Positions 22,344 through 34,740 of a stretch of 64,000 bases of DNA are shown here, in pieces. The DNA comes from Posidonia oceanica (lineage: Eukaryota; Streptophyta; Magnoliopsida; Alismatales; Posidoniaceae). The stretch covers positions 49,238,001 to 49,302,000 of the forward strand of contig JAZBRS010000035.1 in assembly GCA_037176725.1 (NCBI GenBank), written 5' to 3'. The position numbers and the translations under genes were made by a program. Each line of letters opens with the position of its first letter. Positions within the stretch are counted from its first letter, which is position 1. The notes under the pieces were generated by a model, which saw nothing but the letters and a program-made list of their open reading frames with translations, did not search any database and was not told where the DNA came from.

Positions 22344-23435
22344 ATACTAGACTCCGACTTTTTGTTTTTCGCCTTCCGCTTATCTTGTGGTCTTTCCTTG
22401 CTGGCACCTTTGTTCTAGTCCTTTGTTATCTTATTTAGCGTTTATTTGCAATGTCGTGATTGATTGTTCGTTCTCTTTCCACACCTACACATAATCATCA
22501 CCGCACGCACTTGCCTTAGTGTACATGCCTTCTTTTGGCTTGATGATTGTTTTATTTCACAAATCATGTACACAACACGATCACATGCCATGCTTATGCC
22601 TTTTGATGTGTTGTATGATTTAGCATTGCCATGACTGAATGTTTGTTTCCCCTTTCTTGCATTTATCCTAAGGTAAAGTAGAGATGTGATTGCCTCCCTC
22701 CTTGGTTTAACTTAAAACACGCAAGTAAAAGTGACATTTAGGCTTACTAGAGCTTCTACATCAACTTCTACCCCCTTTTTGCAGTTAATAAAACGGGCAA
22801 GCTAAAAAACTTAATGCATACTCGCATGTTTGAGCATATAGGGCATGCATTCTTCTCCTCCCTGAGTCCACCTACTTAGTCTGAGAAGGACAAGTCCCGT
22901 CCCTTGTTCCGTCGCTTTTTAGGATAGCGCAGGTGGATTGGCCTTGTCCCGCCTTGTCTGGGATCGTGTCGGTGTTACTAGGGGGTACAAGCCTTGCTTT
23001 TGGCAGGTTGACGGCTCCCCAACACACCACCCGTCATCGCTTGGCTTCGGCTAGGATTTAGACGGGAGCCTTACTTTTCTGACCAAGTCGGAGACCTATA
23101 CACCCTGTGTGGATCCGGAGTAGATAACCTACTAGGACACACTAGATTGGTGAGAGAGAGCATGTTAGAAAGCATTTTGCACGCATATCATACATATTAC
23201 AACTAATAGCATTTGCATTCATTTGTCAGGTCCTAACCTCTTTGTTTGCTTTGTCCCTCAGGTCTGTGAGCGAGTTCCCTTGTCGGAGCTCGAGTCTGTT
23301 TCTTTGCTCACGCCCCTGTTGTGACACCCTTTTCTCGACCCTCCTTTCTCGAGGTATCCATCGAGTTCGACGATAGCTCGTCCTAGGCGTCGTCCTTCTT
23401 TTCCCGGTCGCAGTCCAGTTCTCACTCGCTCTCAG
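22344..23435 (+). other. Untranslated leader of D
   Basis: This non-coding stretch lies between PBS and gag. From about 22830 it aligns through its length with the leader of A/C (53850 down to 53240), although both elements are diverged. Shared blocks include TGAGTCCACCTA, GTCGGTGTTA, CCTACTAGGACACACTAG, TTGGTGAGAGAGAGCATG and GTGAGCGAGTTCCC. The short frames inside do not match between the copies. Confidence 0.7.
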
Positions 23436-23440
23436 ACCGC

Positions 23441-26400
23441 TGTAGCGATCCCGATCAGAATCAGGCTCGCTATTTAGCGGCGATTGGATCCGAGGAAGAG
23501 GCTCAACTCGAAAACACTTGAAATCGAGGAGAAAAAAGGAAAGATAAGACAAATCAGAGTCGCCACCATGTCTATTAACGGGAGACAAGGAAAATCGAGG
23601 AAATGCATGAATTAACACGCAAAACCGAGCAAGAAATGCAAAGCAAAGCAATGCAAAGGAAAAACAAATGCAAACAAATGCAAATGAGATGACTCTAGCC
23701 TAGGATAAGGGCAGTATGGTCATTGCGGGCCAAAAGACAGGGTAAGGACTCCTGTTACGCGCGGGGAAGGTGTTAGGCACCCCCGACACGCCCGAGAATC
23801 GGTCTTTCTAGGCTTACGCTCGCATACGCAGAAAAATGCAGGATTGAATGCCTATGTGCCTATAAATGCCTAAATGAATGCTCAAGGTGTGCTCTAAGTG
23901 GGAAGAAACAAAGCAAGGAAGTAAACGTGCTCTCTAAGTGCTCAGCTACGCTGTCCGTGTTCCGAATTAGGCGAAACCTAGCTCGTGAGAACTCCAGACA
24001 GTAAGCATCACAGCCCTATATGCAAATGCAGGCGAAAAAGCGAAACAGCGAGAAAACCATGCAATGCAATCGACATGCAAGGGAAAACGGCGTAAAACAC
24101 GCAAAACTAGACGAGAAAAGAGCAAGGCACGCAGAACGGAGCAAAAGAACAAAATCGGCACGCAAAACGAGCGAGAAAGCAAGGCAGCACGCAAAAAGAG
24201 ACAAGGGAGCAAAGAGGCACACAAAACGGGCGAGAAAGCAAGGCAGCATGCAAAACGAGACAAGGAAGCAAAGAGGCACGCAAAACGGTGCCAAAACGAA
24301 AGCGGGCACGTGAAACGGTGCCAAAACAGCGAAGCAAAAACCTCAGAAAAGCCATGCGAAATGCAAGAATGCAGAAAAGATCAGAAGAGGTCAAAGGGGA
24401 GGCAAAACAACGTGTGTGTAAGAACAGACGTCGTTTAGGACCGCTCAGAGTAGGTGTGAAGACCTACGGAGGGGAGAGTGTGCAAACGGAGGGATTGCCA
24501 CTTCTTAGCGACTGTTTCCCACTAAACCGTTCCACGGTGTGTTTCGCATGCTGCCCAAAGCTCGCGATGCGATCGGATCGTGGAAAAGGGGGAAGAAAGT
24601 CACATTAAGTGATAAATCCAGGGAAAACTCAACACAAAATACACAGGGATACGCGAAACGGGGATTGGAAGGTACAAGCAGAAAGGGGAGGCCCTATTCT
24701 ACATGCTCAAAGAGACAGAAAGCGAAAACAAGAAAAACTGTGCAAATGGCATGCAAATGCAATGCAGAGGTTCAGGAGGACATACCTGGAAATCCGGGAG
24801 CCTGATCTGAAATCCGTCTGGTCCATGCTGAAGAGCGCTTCGCTGCGGTCGCCTGAGCAGCTTACTTGAGAAGATCCAACGGCCGGATTGAAAGATATCG
24901 CAGCTTCAAGGCAGAAGGGCCAGAATAGGAGAGAAGAACAGATCTAGGTGTTCAAGAGGTCCTAGGGATGTGCAAAAGGTCCTCCCAAGTGAAAGGGAGC
25001 TAAAAGTGCTTAGTGTGTGCAAAAGGATGCTAGAATGCAAGACTAAATGAATGCAGGATGCATGCGAAAGCAAGAAAAAGCAAAGAGAAGAAACTGGGAC
25101 AAGCCAGGAATTCAGAAAGCATTTTGAAAAAGAAAGGGGCTAAAAATGCAAATTTTCACAAAAGATAGGGGTCCACAGGAAAGGATTTCGAAAACAGGAG
25201 AGGACAAGGCTTTGTTTTGTAAAAAACTAGGCTCTGAAGGCTGTTTTGAAAAGAGGGTATGCTTTAGAAGAAGTTTTAAAAACAAAAAGTGGTCAGAAAG
25301 CAATTTTGAAAAGACTGGGGTCTAAAATGCAAATTTTCCAGAAAACAAGGTTCTGGGGAGTCTGGGAATACTAGTGGAGGGTCTGCATGCAATTTGGTAA
25401 GCACAGGAGCTAGAATGCAACCTAGGGGCAAAATGGTCTTTTCACATGATTTTAAAAGATGCAAGGGCCTATGTGTGATTTTGAAATCATGCAGGGGTTA
25501 AAAATGCAATTTTATATGGAAAACATGCTCTGAAAAATAAGGGACAGGACTACAGTGCAATTTTTAAAAAGAACAGGGTTGAAAATGCAATACAATAAGC
25601 CAAAAAAGCATGCAAGAGTTACTGTCCATTTAAAATGGACCTAAATGCAAATATGAAAATCAGAGGGGAGAGAAATGCAATGCAGTATGCAAAATAAGAA
25701 ATAACAGCTAAGTTCCTACAGTACATGGACCTACATGCAAAAACAGAAACATGCAGGGACCTAGAATGCAATGCAGTATGGTAAAATGCAAGCAAATAAA
25801 TTAACTGATTTAAGACAGGACTTACATGCAAAAATCGAAAACAGAGGGGCTAAATTGCAAAAATAAACAACAGCACAGCACAGTAAGAGGACCAAATTGC
25901 AAATACTGAAAACCTTAAACAGATCATGCAATTTAATATGATTTTGATTTAAAAATGTAGCAGATTAAATGAAATAAGGACTAAAATGTAAAATGACAGA
26001 AACTTAAACCAAATATGCAATATTTACCTAAAAACTTTAGCTAGGATAAAATAAAAGCACAGTAAAAGCTCCGGCGCCATGGGCACTGTAGCAGCAAGCT
26101 GCCAGCGCCCATGAACGCCGGCACAGGGGGCTTGGAGACGCGCAGATCGGCGGAGGTGCTGCTCCTAGGGCTGACGGAGGCAGGGCGACGATCGGCGAGG
26201 GACGACGATGCCTGGAACGCGCCAGAAAGCTCGCCGGAGGTCTGCAGGACTTCTGGAACTCGGTCCGGCCGCTCGACGCAGCGGAGCTGCGTTCTGAGGA
26301 CCGGAGGAGTCTCCTGCCGTCTGTGCAGAGCTCCGGGGATCACGAGGGTCGCGTTCCGCTGGTCGAATCGTCGCGAAGACCGGAGAACGTCGCCGGGGAA

Positions 26401-29386
26401 GACGACCGGACCGGCGAGCCGAAACGGAACAGGGGGCCGGAAAACCTATTCTAAAGGCTGGGGAAGCAAGAGAAGAGGAAGAGGAGGCTAAGGGAAGGAA
26501 GATTTACCGTTGTCCGCGTCTGAGATGCCCTCCCGACGTTGGTGGCTTCAGCAGTCGCCGGTGGAGGCCGTCCGGTCGCTGCGGGCGTCGTCCGTCGCTC
26601 GCGAAGGTTGGAGCTGCCTCAGAACATCCCTCCGGTGCTTCCTGATCGACCGGACCGAAGTTCTACAGCTCGGGTGAGGATTCGGCACTTTTGGGTTCTC
26701 AGAATGCTGCCGGAGGTCGGGGAGGGTGTTTGCTGCTCCTCAGGCTGGATGGAGTGCTCCGGGGGATTGCTGGAGTACTGGCGGAGAGGTTTGAGTGCTT
26801 TGGAATGGGTTCTGGTGCGAGTAGATAGGAAATGGAGGTTCGGGCTGATTTCTGACAGAAACAAGGCTAAGTGTTTGTAGTGTGGTTTAAGGTCAGTGGT
26901 GGACGAGAAGGTCTGATGGTTGGGGCTTTGGAAAGGTGGATGTATGGTGAACTTCTGGGTAGAATTTGGGAGAAGGTGGTGGGCTGGAGTGGAGGAAATT
27001 GCAAAGGGAGTTAGGTCGGGTTGCAGTTGGCTTCAGGTGGTGTTTCAGAGCGGTTTAGGTAGTGATTTGGGTGGTGGAATGGCCGTGAAGTGGTGAAGTG
27101 ATATTGCAGGGTTGCTGGGTGAGTTTGGGGGGACAATTGAGAGAAGTTTGAAGGCTTGGAGTGGTGTTGGATTGCTGGAAAAAGAAGAGGATGGTTAGCC
27201 GCGGAATTCAGAGGGAAAAGGTGATGAATCTGAGTGGGGAGGGCTCTGGAATGGGGGGCTCTCTCCGGGATGCCAAGGAGGACTCTCAGGTACTCTCTTC
27301 TGCTCTTTCTTCTCTCTGGAATTGGAAGGGTGAAGAAGAGAAGGAGGAGGGTCGTTTCAGGTGGAGGGAATGTGCTGGAATTGCTCTCTGGTTTTTCTCT
27401 CCACTCTCTGGTTTGCTGGGTCTCTCGTTGCTTGCTTGCTCACTGATGGTTGCTGATGGAGTTGAAGGAATAAACGGGAGGCTTTTTATCCAGAGGAGGC
27501 TGGCTGCTGGCGCGCTGGCTATTTTTGAAATCCATCGGCGGCACTGTAGCAGAAGCGACGGGCGTCGGCGAGGCGACCGGCATTCAATGCCTCCGGAAAA
27601 GAAGCTGAGATAGAAGAGAGGCGGCGAGCTGCTGTAGACTGAAATGATGGAGGACTCAAATTCGAATGGAGGAGGGAACGCTGTCGCAGCGAGCTCGCGG
27701 GAGAATCGGTGGAAAAAAAACACAGAGGAAGATTGAGGAAGAAGAAGGGTGGGGAAGGCCGGACTGTGGGCCGAGAAAAAAGAAAAAGGAAATAGAGAAG
27801 AAAGGGAACGGGCTGATAAGCCCAGTAAAGAAAAGAAAGAATGGAAAAGAAAAGTAAGAAAGAAAGAGAGGGTAGAATGGGGAAATAAAATAGGTAAAAA
27901 TAAACTAAAATAAATAAAAATGCCAGAAGGGTTGTGCTGTAGGTTAGGATTTTAATTAAGATTTTTAATGGTCATTTTGAGTTGATTAATGTGTTTTGGG
28001 CTTGATTAGGGTTTTAGGGTTTTGGTTTTGCTTTTAATTGGTTTTCACTTGATTAAATGTTTGTTAACCCTTTTTTAAATTGTTTTAAAAATTGCATTTC
28101 CCTTGTTGGACACCTAGGATATTAATTAGGATTTTTTAGGATTTATTTTCCCATTAATCAGGATGTTTTTTAGATTTTTAAGTTGTAGTCTTCTTAGGGT
28201 TTTTCCTTCTTAGGTCTTTTAAGTTATGTTTTGATTTTTATTTATTGATTTTTCTTGAAGTTTTTAGTTGGATTTTTCTGGTTTGATAGAGTGTTTTCAA
28301 GTCTTTCAGATGTGTTTTTCTCTTCTTTTTTAATTAAGTTTTTAACTTGTTTTTCTCATGTTTATTAGGTTAAGTCTTTTGCCTTCTTTAATTACTTGTT
28401 CTAGTGTTTGATTTTTAATTCTTCTTTTTAGGGTTTGCTTTTTAATTCTTCTGATGGGGTTTTTATTTTTGGTGGGTTTTGATCTTATTTTAGCTTTTTC
28501 TTGATTTTTCAGTGTTTTCTTTTGATTTGTTTTGCATTTTTTAGCTTGCATGTTTGGTTTCTCTTTTAACTTGATTTAGTTAAGTTTAAGTTGTTAATAG
28601 CTTGTTTAATATATTTTTAATTGTTCTTCTTAGGGTTCTAATTTTTTTATTTTATGTTTTGAGGTTTTACAGATTTTTATGGGTTTTTGTGGATTTTTGC
28701 AAAAGGGAGAAAAGGAAAAGAGAAGGAAGAAAGAAATGGAAAAAAGAGGGAGATAAGAGGAAAAAAGGTAGGTTGGAGGAAAACGATTTTTTAAAATTCA
28801 GAAAAAGTGTTAAAAATAAAGCAAAAATAGGGATAAGATAGAGGAAGGATAGAAGCACAGAGGGGGCCCAAAGCCAGACCAGAAAAAGGATAAGAAAGGG
28901 ATGAAAAGAGAGATGATAATCAGGAGAGAGAGAGGAGAGAGAAAATGATAATCCCGAAGAGAGAAAAGGATAATTTGGGTGAAAGAGGGTCTTAATGGTC
29001 TTGGAATGGGGTGAAAATTGGTGAGTGGGTAGTCTAGGGTTTGAGGTGTTGGGTCTAAGGTTTTGGTTTGATTCTAAGAAGGTTTTGGAGGGGTTTCAAG
29101 GTGTAGAAAAAGGGTAGTTTTACCTAAGTTTTCTAGGGTTTTTGGGAATGGGTTAGGTTTGGAAATTTCTAAGCTTTTGGGTAGGCTTGTTGGGTGGATA
29201 GTGGTGGGTTTTCCTATGGATTTTGGTTAGGTTTTGAGGATGGGAAGGGGGGTAAAGGTCTGGGCCAAGATAGGCTGATTTTGAAGGGTAGAGAGGAGGA
29301 TTAGGGTTAGGGTTTGGTTGGGGTTTGATCCAGCAATCACCAGGAGGGCTCCAAGGGTCTGGGCCTGCCAAGATGGGGTGTCAACA
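23441..29386 (-). mobile_element. Solo LTR F, 5.95 kb, TSD ACCGC
   Basis: On the minus strand it begins TGTTGACACCCC (at 29386) and ends GGGATCGCTACA (at 23441). It is flanked by an exact 5-bp duplication ACCGC (23436-23440, 29387-29391) and has no PBS or internal domain, so it is a complete solo LTR. In its own direction: teloboxes (29300), AAACCC/AT-rich text, CT-rich tracts (28980-28690, 27880-27700), a GC-rich segment (27660-26050), a TTGCATTT-rich segment (26000-24900), a CGTTTTGCGTGC-rich segment (24400-24010) and the conserved GGGGGTGCCTAACACC block (23790). The lysine- or arginine-rich ORFs are repeat artefacts. Confidence 0.9.
27482..27489 (-). promoter_or_regulatory. TATA-like box of LTR F
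   Basis: On the minus strand GGATAAAAAGCC precedes the GC-rich segment, the same relative position as the TATA box in the LTR of D. It is assigned from motif and position. Confidence 0.4.
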
Positions 29387-29392
29387 ACCGCC

Positions 29393-31905
29393 ATGGCCCA
29401 GCGTGTTAGTGAGCCCATGTTCTCTGTTGCCTTGGAAGGGTCCCAGGTTCTGACCCCTCCTTCTGTGGCTCTGGTCTCCACTGTTGCCCCTCGCACCTTT
29501 CACTTTCAGGCGTAAGGGAACGTTGGAATTTTCAGACATCATCTGGCTACCGTACCTCCAGGGACTGTCACGAATCTGTTACGGTGACTACCTCTCGTGT
29601 CCCGGAAATGCTATATAATGTTTCGAGTCTTGCGCTTGATTCCCCCACTGCGACAACTCCTCCTGTTGTAGGATTCCGCCTTGTTGGACAGTCTGTGCCT
29701 CCACCTGTTGCAGCCACTCCCCCGCAGGTACTACAATTCAGTATTCCTATTGACGGGACACCTGAAGCACAGTACTAGCACCTGTTAGGGCTTGTCCAGC
29801 ATCTGCAGGACATGGCTCTATCTCTTCGCCCCCTCGTGGCTCCTAAGGTCGCTTTTGTCCCTCCCTTCCAGTTTCAGGCATTCCCCACTGCACCACCGCC
29901 TCGGCCATCGCCGCAGCTACTCGTTGCTCCGACGGTAGGGGCGGCATCGGTGCCTCCTGTGCACCCACTCCTCACTGCACAGCATTTTACTCCCCCCTCC
30001 GGTGGTCATCCTACTGGGATGACAGGAACATAGCACCCACTTGGTCTGCAGTCTGGCACTGTGCCATTGCAGTAGATGTTGCTTCCGCATACTCCAACAC
30101 CCATAGCACAGCATTCTGCTTATCTTCCCCCAGCGCATCCACAGATTCAGGTTCCTGCATACACCCCACAGCACCACACACCCTTGCACGGGTATGCCGG
30201 CCATCACGTCGCCTCACCAGCCGACGAGATGGTGGATCCGGAGGAGCACTTAGGTGTGACCCAGACGGCATACACTAACCCTGCCCTAGCTGCACCTTCT
30301 TTGCCAGTAGCGACCCCGGATGCCCTCCTTAACAGGATGGGCGATCTAGAGAGAGCACTCCATCGAGTGCAGGGTGGGGAACGCTAGTCCTTCGAGTATC
30401 GGGACCTCTATTACTTCCCAGAGGCTGTACTCCCAGTGAATTTCTGCGTCCTGGACTTTGACAAGTACAACAGGAAGGGCTGCCCCATCTCTCATCTGAG
30501 GGCTTATTGCGGGGACCTCACACAGCTTCAAGGCGATGAGAGGTTTCTTATCCGCCTGTTCCAAAAGAGTCTTACTGGTCCGGCTCTCAAGTGGTTCACG
30601 TCACTTGATATGGCCTCCATTAGGACCTGGAGCGCCCTCACTCTGGCGTTCGTGGAACAGTACTCTTTCAATCTCGACCAAGTCCCAAAGAGGGAGGATT
30701 TGGTCTCCACTATGCAGAAACCCCATGGGCCGTTCGGGGAGTACGTCGGCCGATGGCGCACACTGGCCTCGCAGGTTCGAGATAGGCCCTCTGACAAGGA
30801 GTCTATCGAGATCCTCATCCGAGGCTCACTGCCATCGATTGGGAGTATGCTCAGTCTTCAATCTGTCACCACTTTTGCATCACTGATTCGATCAGGCTCC
30901 TGCATAGAGAGTGCAATCCGCAGCGGTCGCTACCCTACCATCTCCGCACTCACCGGATAGGACATCATCCCTAACCGCAACAACAACAACAACAACTACA
31001 ATAGCAACAATAGTGGCAACAACAACAGCGGCAACAACCATGCTAGAAGGAGGGATCAGCCCAAGCCCACTGTTGCCTACGTCGATTCTCCTATGGCGCA
31101 GTTCAACCTGGTGGGTCACCCTGCCCCGAATCAAATAGTTTATGCACCTGCACCCTCACACACTCCACAGATTGCACACACCGCCCAGCCGATCTATCTA
31201 GCCGCACCGCCCCGGCAAGGACAACGCCCTCTGCAGAAACAGTTTCGCGGCAACACGCGCCAATTCACAAAGCTCGTGGAACCGCTGCGCACCGTCCTGC
31301 CTAAGGTGGCGTCACTCCTTAGGTTCCCCGAGGTTCGCCCACTGCCAAACCCACTTCCACCGTGGTATAAGGCAGGCCTCTTTTGCAATTACCATCGAGT
31401 TGAGGGCCACTCGACGGATAACTGCTTCACTTTGCGGGGAGCCATCCAGGACCTGATCGACCAGAGGGTCATCACCATAAACACTTAGGAGGCGGCATCC
31501 ACTTCTGCCCCTCCACTTGCATCCACCCCTGCATCATCTCTAGCTCATCCCAGCATCTTGCATCGGCCCCTGCTTGAGCATTCTATCTCAGGAGGCGTCG
31601 GGACCTCAGGAGTCCACGCTCTCTTCCTTTCTGGGCCCACCACCTTCGTAGTGGACCTATCTTCTCTAATCCATCGTGTTTCTGATCCTTTTCCTTTGGC
31701 TTTGTACAACTCTGTTCTTGCCGGCTCTGAATCGGCAGTCCATATGATATAGCTGAACACCGAGCCGGGGCCTTCCGCCGCTCGGCCCGCCATGCAACAC
31801 CCTGCTGAGCCACCCATCTGCCTGCTGGCCTTGCCGCAACCAGAACCTCTTCAGCCCTCCCCCCAGTTTACTACACCAGCAGGACCCACCTATCCACTGC
31901 CAACC
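29393..31905 (+). pseudogene. Gag of D
   Basis: ATG 29393 (MAQRVSEP, matched by MAQFSIEP in A/C) lies 1 bp after the duplication of F. A frameshift before 29584 moves the reading into a frame that holds to about 31900. Order: a Pro-rich N-terminal region, the retrotransposon-gag capsid domain (about 30436-30940; DFDKYNRKG, LIRLFQKSLTGPALKWF, EQYSFNL), an Asn-rich linker (30975-31040), and a variant zinc knuckle CNYHRVEGHSTDNC (31384-31425). At least eight in-frame stops break it. Gag would package element RNA. A one-base indel near 31905 separates it from protease; in A/C the two are in one frame. Confidence 0.85.
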
Positions 31906-33235
31906 CCCTGGAGCTTGTGGCCCGTATACCCGTGGTCATTACTCTGACCCGGGATACCCATAGAGTCCCGTATGACTACGCCACAGAAATGTGTGCCGAA
32001 GTCACGCGTTCGGGAAGGGTGTACAGGCCTCCAGCCTCGATAGCCCAGCCTACCACTCCAGAAGCCGTAGCCACTCCATCCACAAAGCAAACCACCAAAC
32101 CATCCCAGGACCCCATTCAACCCTCTGCCTCCACCCAGAAAGGCCAACCCGGTGCCGACATTACTGCCCAGCTTAAGAGGATAAAGGCCGACATCTCCAT
32201 TTGGGATTTAATCCACTCTTCTGTGGAGCACCGAGAGGCCTTCCTCTGTGTGTTCCAGGTAGCCCATGTATCCCAAACCATCAAACCCACAACCCTTAAA
32301 AGCATGGTGGGCATGATTGCGGAACCTCACGTCATCTCTTTCTCGAGTGACGAGCTCCCCCCGACAGGGGCATGCCACAACAAGCCTCTCTTCGTCACAG
32401 TGCAGTGCAACGATCTCTGCATCCCTTTGACCTTGGTTGATAATGGCGTAGGCCTTAATGTCTGCCCCTTGCGTATCGCAAGTAAACTCAGATTCAAAGC
32501 CGAGGATATCACACCAGTCACTAAAGGGATGACGTCGTTCGACAACACGCACCACGACGCTTTGGGAGCTTTGGTTATCCCCCTTGCCATCGGCCCAGTG
32601 GTATTCAATGTTGACTTTTTCGTCGTCGATTTAGAGCCGACTTTCAATCTTCTGTTGGGGCACCCTTGGCTACACCAACATCAGGTGATCCCCTCAACTC
32701 TCCACTGAATGATAAAGTTCCGCCACGATGACGAAATCATCGCCGTCATGGCTGAAAACTTTGACGGAGAGGAAGGCGAGGCGGTCTCCTCAGTTTCCCC
32801 GCAGACTGTCTCCTTTGATTCTAAACCACCGATGTCTTGTATCGCGTCAATTGGTTCGAGCCGGTTGACTTCCGTTTCGATCTTGAGCATGTCAATCTTC
32901 CGACCGCTCAGGGAAATCCTTCCCGGATGGTTGAGAACATTTGCCACAGGTGGGGCTACAAGCACGGAACGCCGCTCGGGCTGCACGGCCATGGGATCGC
33001 TGAGCTGATCACGGCGGAAGAGAGAAGAGATCATGAAGGACTCGGTTACGACTGGCAGCCACGTAAGGATGCATACCGGCGCGGAAGAGGTCGGAGGATG
33101 TTTATTCCTTTGAATTTCTCTAACTTCGTCAGTGTAGGTATTCTTGATCCCATCCTTAATGAAGCCGTAGCACAGGCTGCACTGCGCTCAGATTCCCCGC
33201 CTCTATCAGAAGAGTGGGTCACTATCGAAGACTAG
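31906..33235 (+). pseudogene. Protease region of D pol
   Basis: The segment starts at RIPVVITLTRDTHRVPYDYATEMC and carries the aspartic protease blocks VDNGVGLNVCPL (about 32436) and FNLLLGHPWLHQHQ (about 32645). The family norm is DxGS; here the Ser is Val, while A/C keeps DNGS. A stop follows TLH (32706), a frameshift lies near 32825, and the reading continues through MVENICHRWGY and GIAELITAEERRD to an acidic end (EEWVTIED, stop at 33233). In A/C the same stretch is nearly continuous. Protease would cut the Gag-Pol polyprotein. Confidence 0.8.
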
Positions 33236-34740
33236 TATTCAGACGAAGTGTAGTCAGAGACAGACACTGTGCAGGTCAGCAAGGATGCCCAGCCAGATCC
33301 CCAACACCTCGGTTAGTTCGCTTCTCCCTGCCTCCTACGGTTATAACAGTTTCGGCTGACACTGCATTAGGGTTGATAGCCACTCGTCCTTACACAGCAT
33401 CATCAGTTTGCCCACCAGTTGCAGCAGTAGCTCCTCAGTTAGGAGCGCATCCCCAGAAGCCGCCATCCTACCCGACTAGGACAGCAATCGCCTCAACACT
33501 ACGTCCCTTTCCCCGGGAGAAGAGCTTTGCCAGTTCAGTAGGTCCTCCCACTTTGCTAGTGGCATTGTTAACAACGCAAGTGGATCCTACAGCCACACAG
33601 CCACCTACTTTAAAGAATCAAGTCTTGTGGCGGGACCACATGGTGTCCGCGGCTACACCCATAGTGTCACCACCTACCAGAGGAGTCCTATCTCCCAGCG
33701 CGGCCATCCAGCTATCGGCCCTCTCAAGCAATGGGCCAGATTGTCCTCCCTACCTGCCAACACAAATAGCACCCTCGTCATGGCAGGCACCTCGGCCTCT
33801 AATCCAATTAGCAGTCGAAGCAGCCGCCCCAAGAGGGGGAAATCCCGAGCGGCAGGTGTATGAGTCGTGCAGTGCCTACCTTGTCGACCTCGCTCCTAAC
33901 GAAGAAGAGGGAGCCGTCAAGGAGGCGCAAGAGGAGGACATGCTCGAGGACTTAGAGTTATTATTTCAAGAGCAGCAGGCAGTATTTGCAGAAGATGCCG
34001 TCGAATTGGACACCACAAGGAAAGGAAAGGCGGTGATTACGGATCAGACACCCACACATCCCCCCAAGCAATAGGACCACTCATCCATCATGGTCCTGGA
34101 GGAAACAGTGATTCCACCACCCACTAGACCATCTGAATTAATCACCTCGCAGCCAGGAGGTGGGTCTAAGTGGTTTGTACAGCGCTTGCCCCGCTCAAGC
34201 AACATAGCAGGCAGAAGCAGTTCCACCAACCTGCCAAGAGACAGTTACCGGATCAGGACGCCCTCCGCCAGTACATCAGGAAGTGTAGAGGAGCATACAG
34301 TAACAGCAACAGCAGCAGGGATAGTAGAGGCAGAAAGACCTGGACGACCAGCAGAGCCAGAGGCCTCAAGAGCTGAGCCCATACAGCGGGCATACAGAAA
34401 CACGCGAGTCAACGTGACCATCCCGAAGCACCATCAGGGACAGGATGCTGAACAGATTTGCTCCTTCGATGTCACAAATCCAACCTTTGAGAAGGAGGTC
34501 TTCTCGGAACTCATAGCTTCTGAGGAGGAGGATACAGGCATAGAAGAGAATGACGAACCTTTGCTTGAGTTTCAACCATTCGGCGACGATCCAGAAGGAC
34601 CAAACCTACACGTCGAGGAGGAAGTAGAGATCATCAACATCGGCACAGCCGAGGAAATTAAGCAGGTCCGTATCAGTGCCAAATTGTCCCCCTAAGCCCG
34701 GGAAGAGTTCATTGCATTCCTCACGGAATATGCAGACATC
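33236..34740 (+). pseudogene. Protease-RT linker of D pol
   Basis: This is low-complexity, Pro/Ala/Thr-rich coding sequence, then acidic blocks shared with A/C: LELLFQEQ, YRNTRVNVTI, DPEGPNLHVEEE and EVINIGTAEE. One TAG (34072) and one TAA (34693) interrupt it; A/C has CAG at the second. No known domain is present. From about 33300 to the end of pol the frame does not change. Confidence 0.7.

Noticed and set aside
24016..24438. Lys/Arg-rich and Phe/Cys-rich ORFs
   Set aside because: They arise from the CGTTTTGCGTGC-type repeat in solo LTR F, and the same repeat in LTR B (48900-49400) gives mirror-image frames.
26050..27660. GC-rich ORFs that look like a host gene
   Set aside because: The segment has the position and style of the GC-rich R/U5 part of the other Tat LTRs and no protein homology I can recognise.
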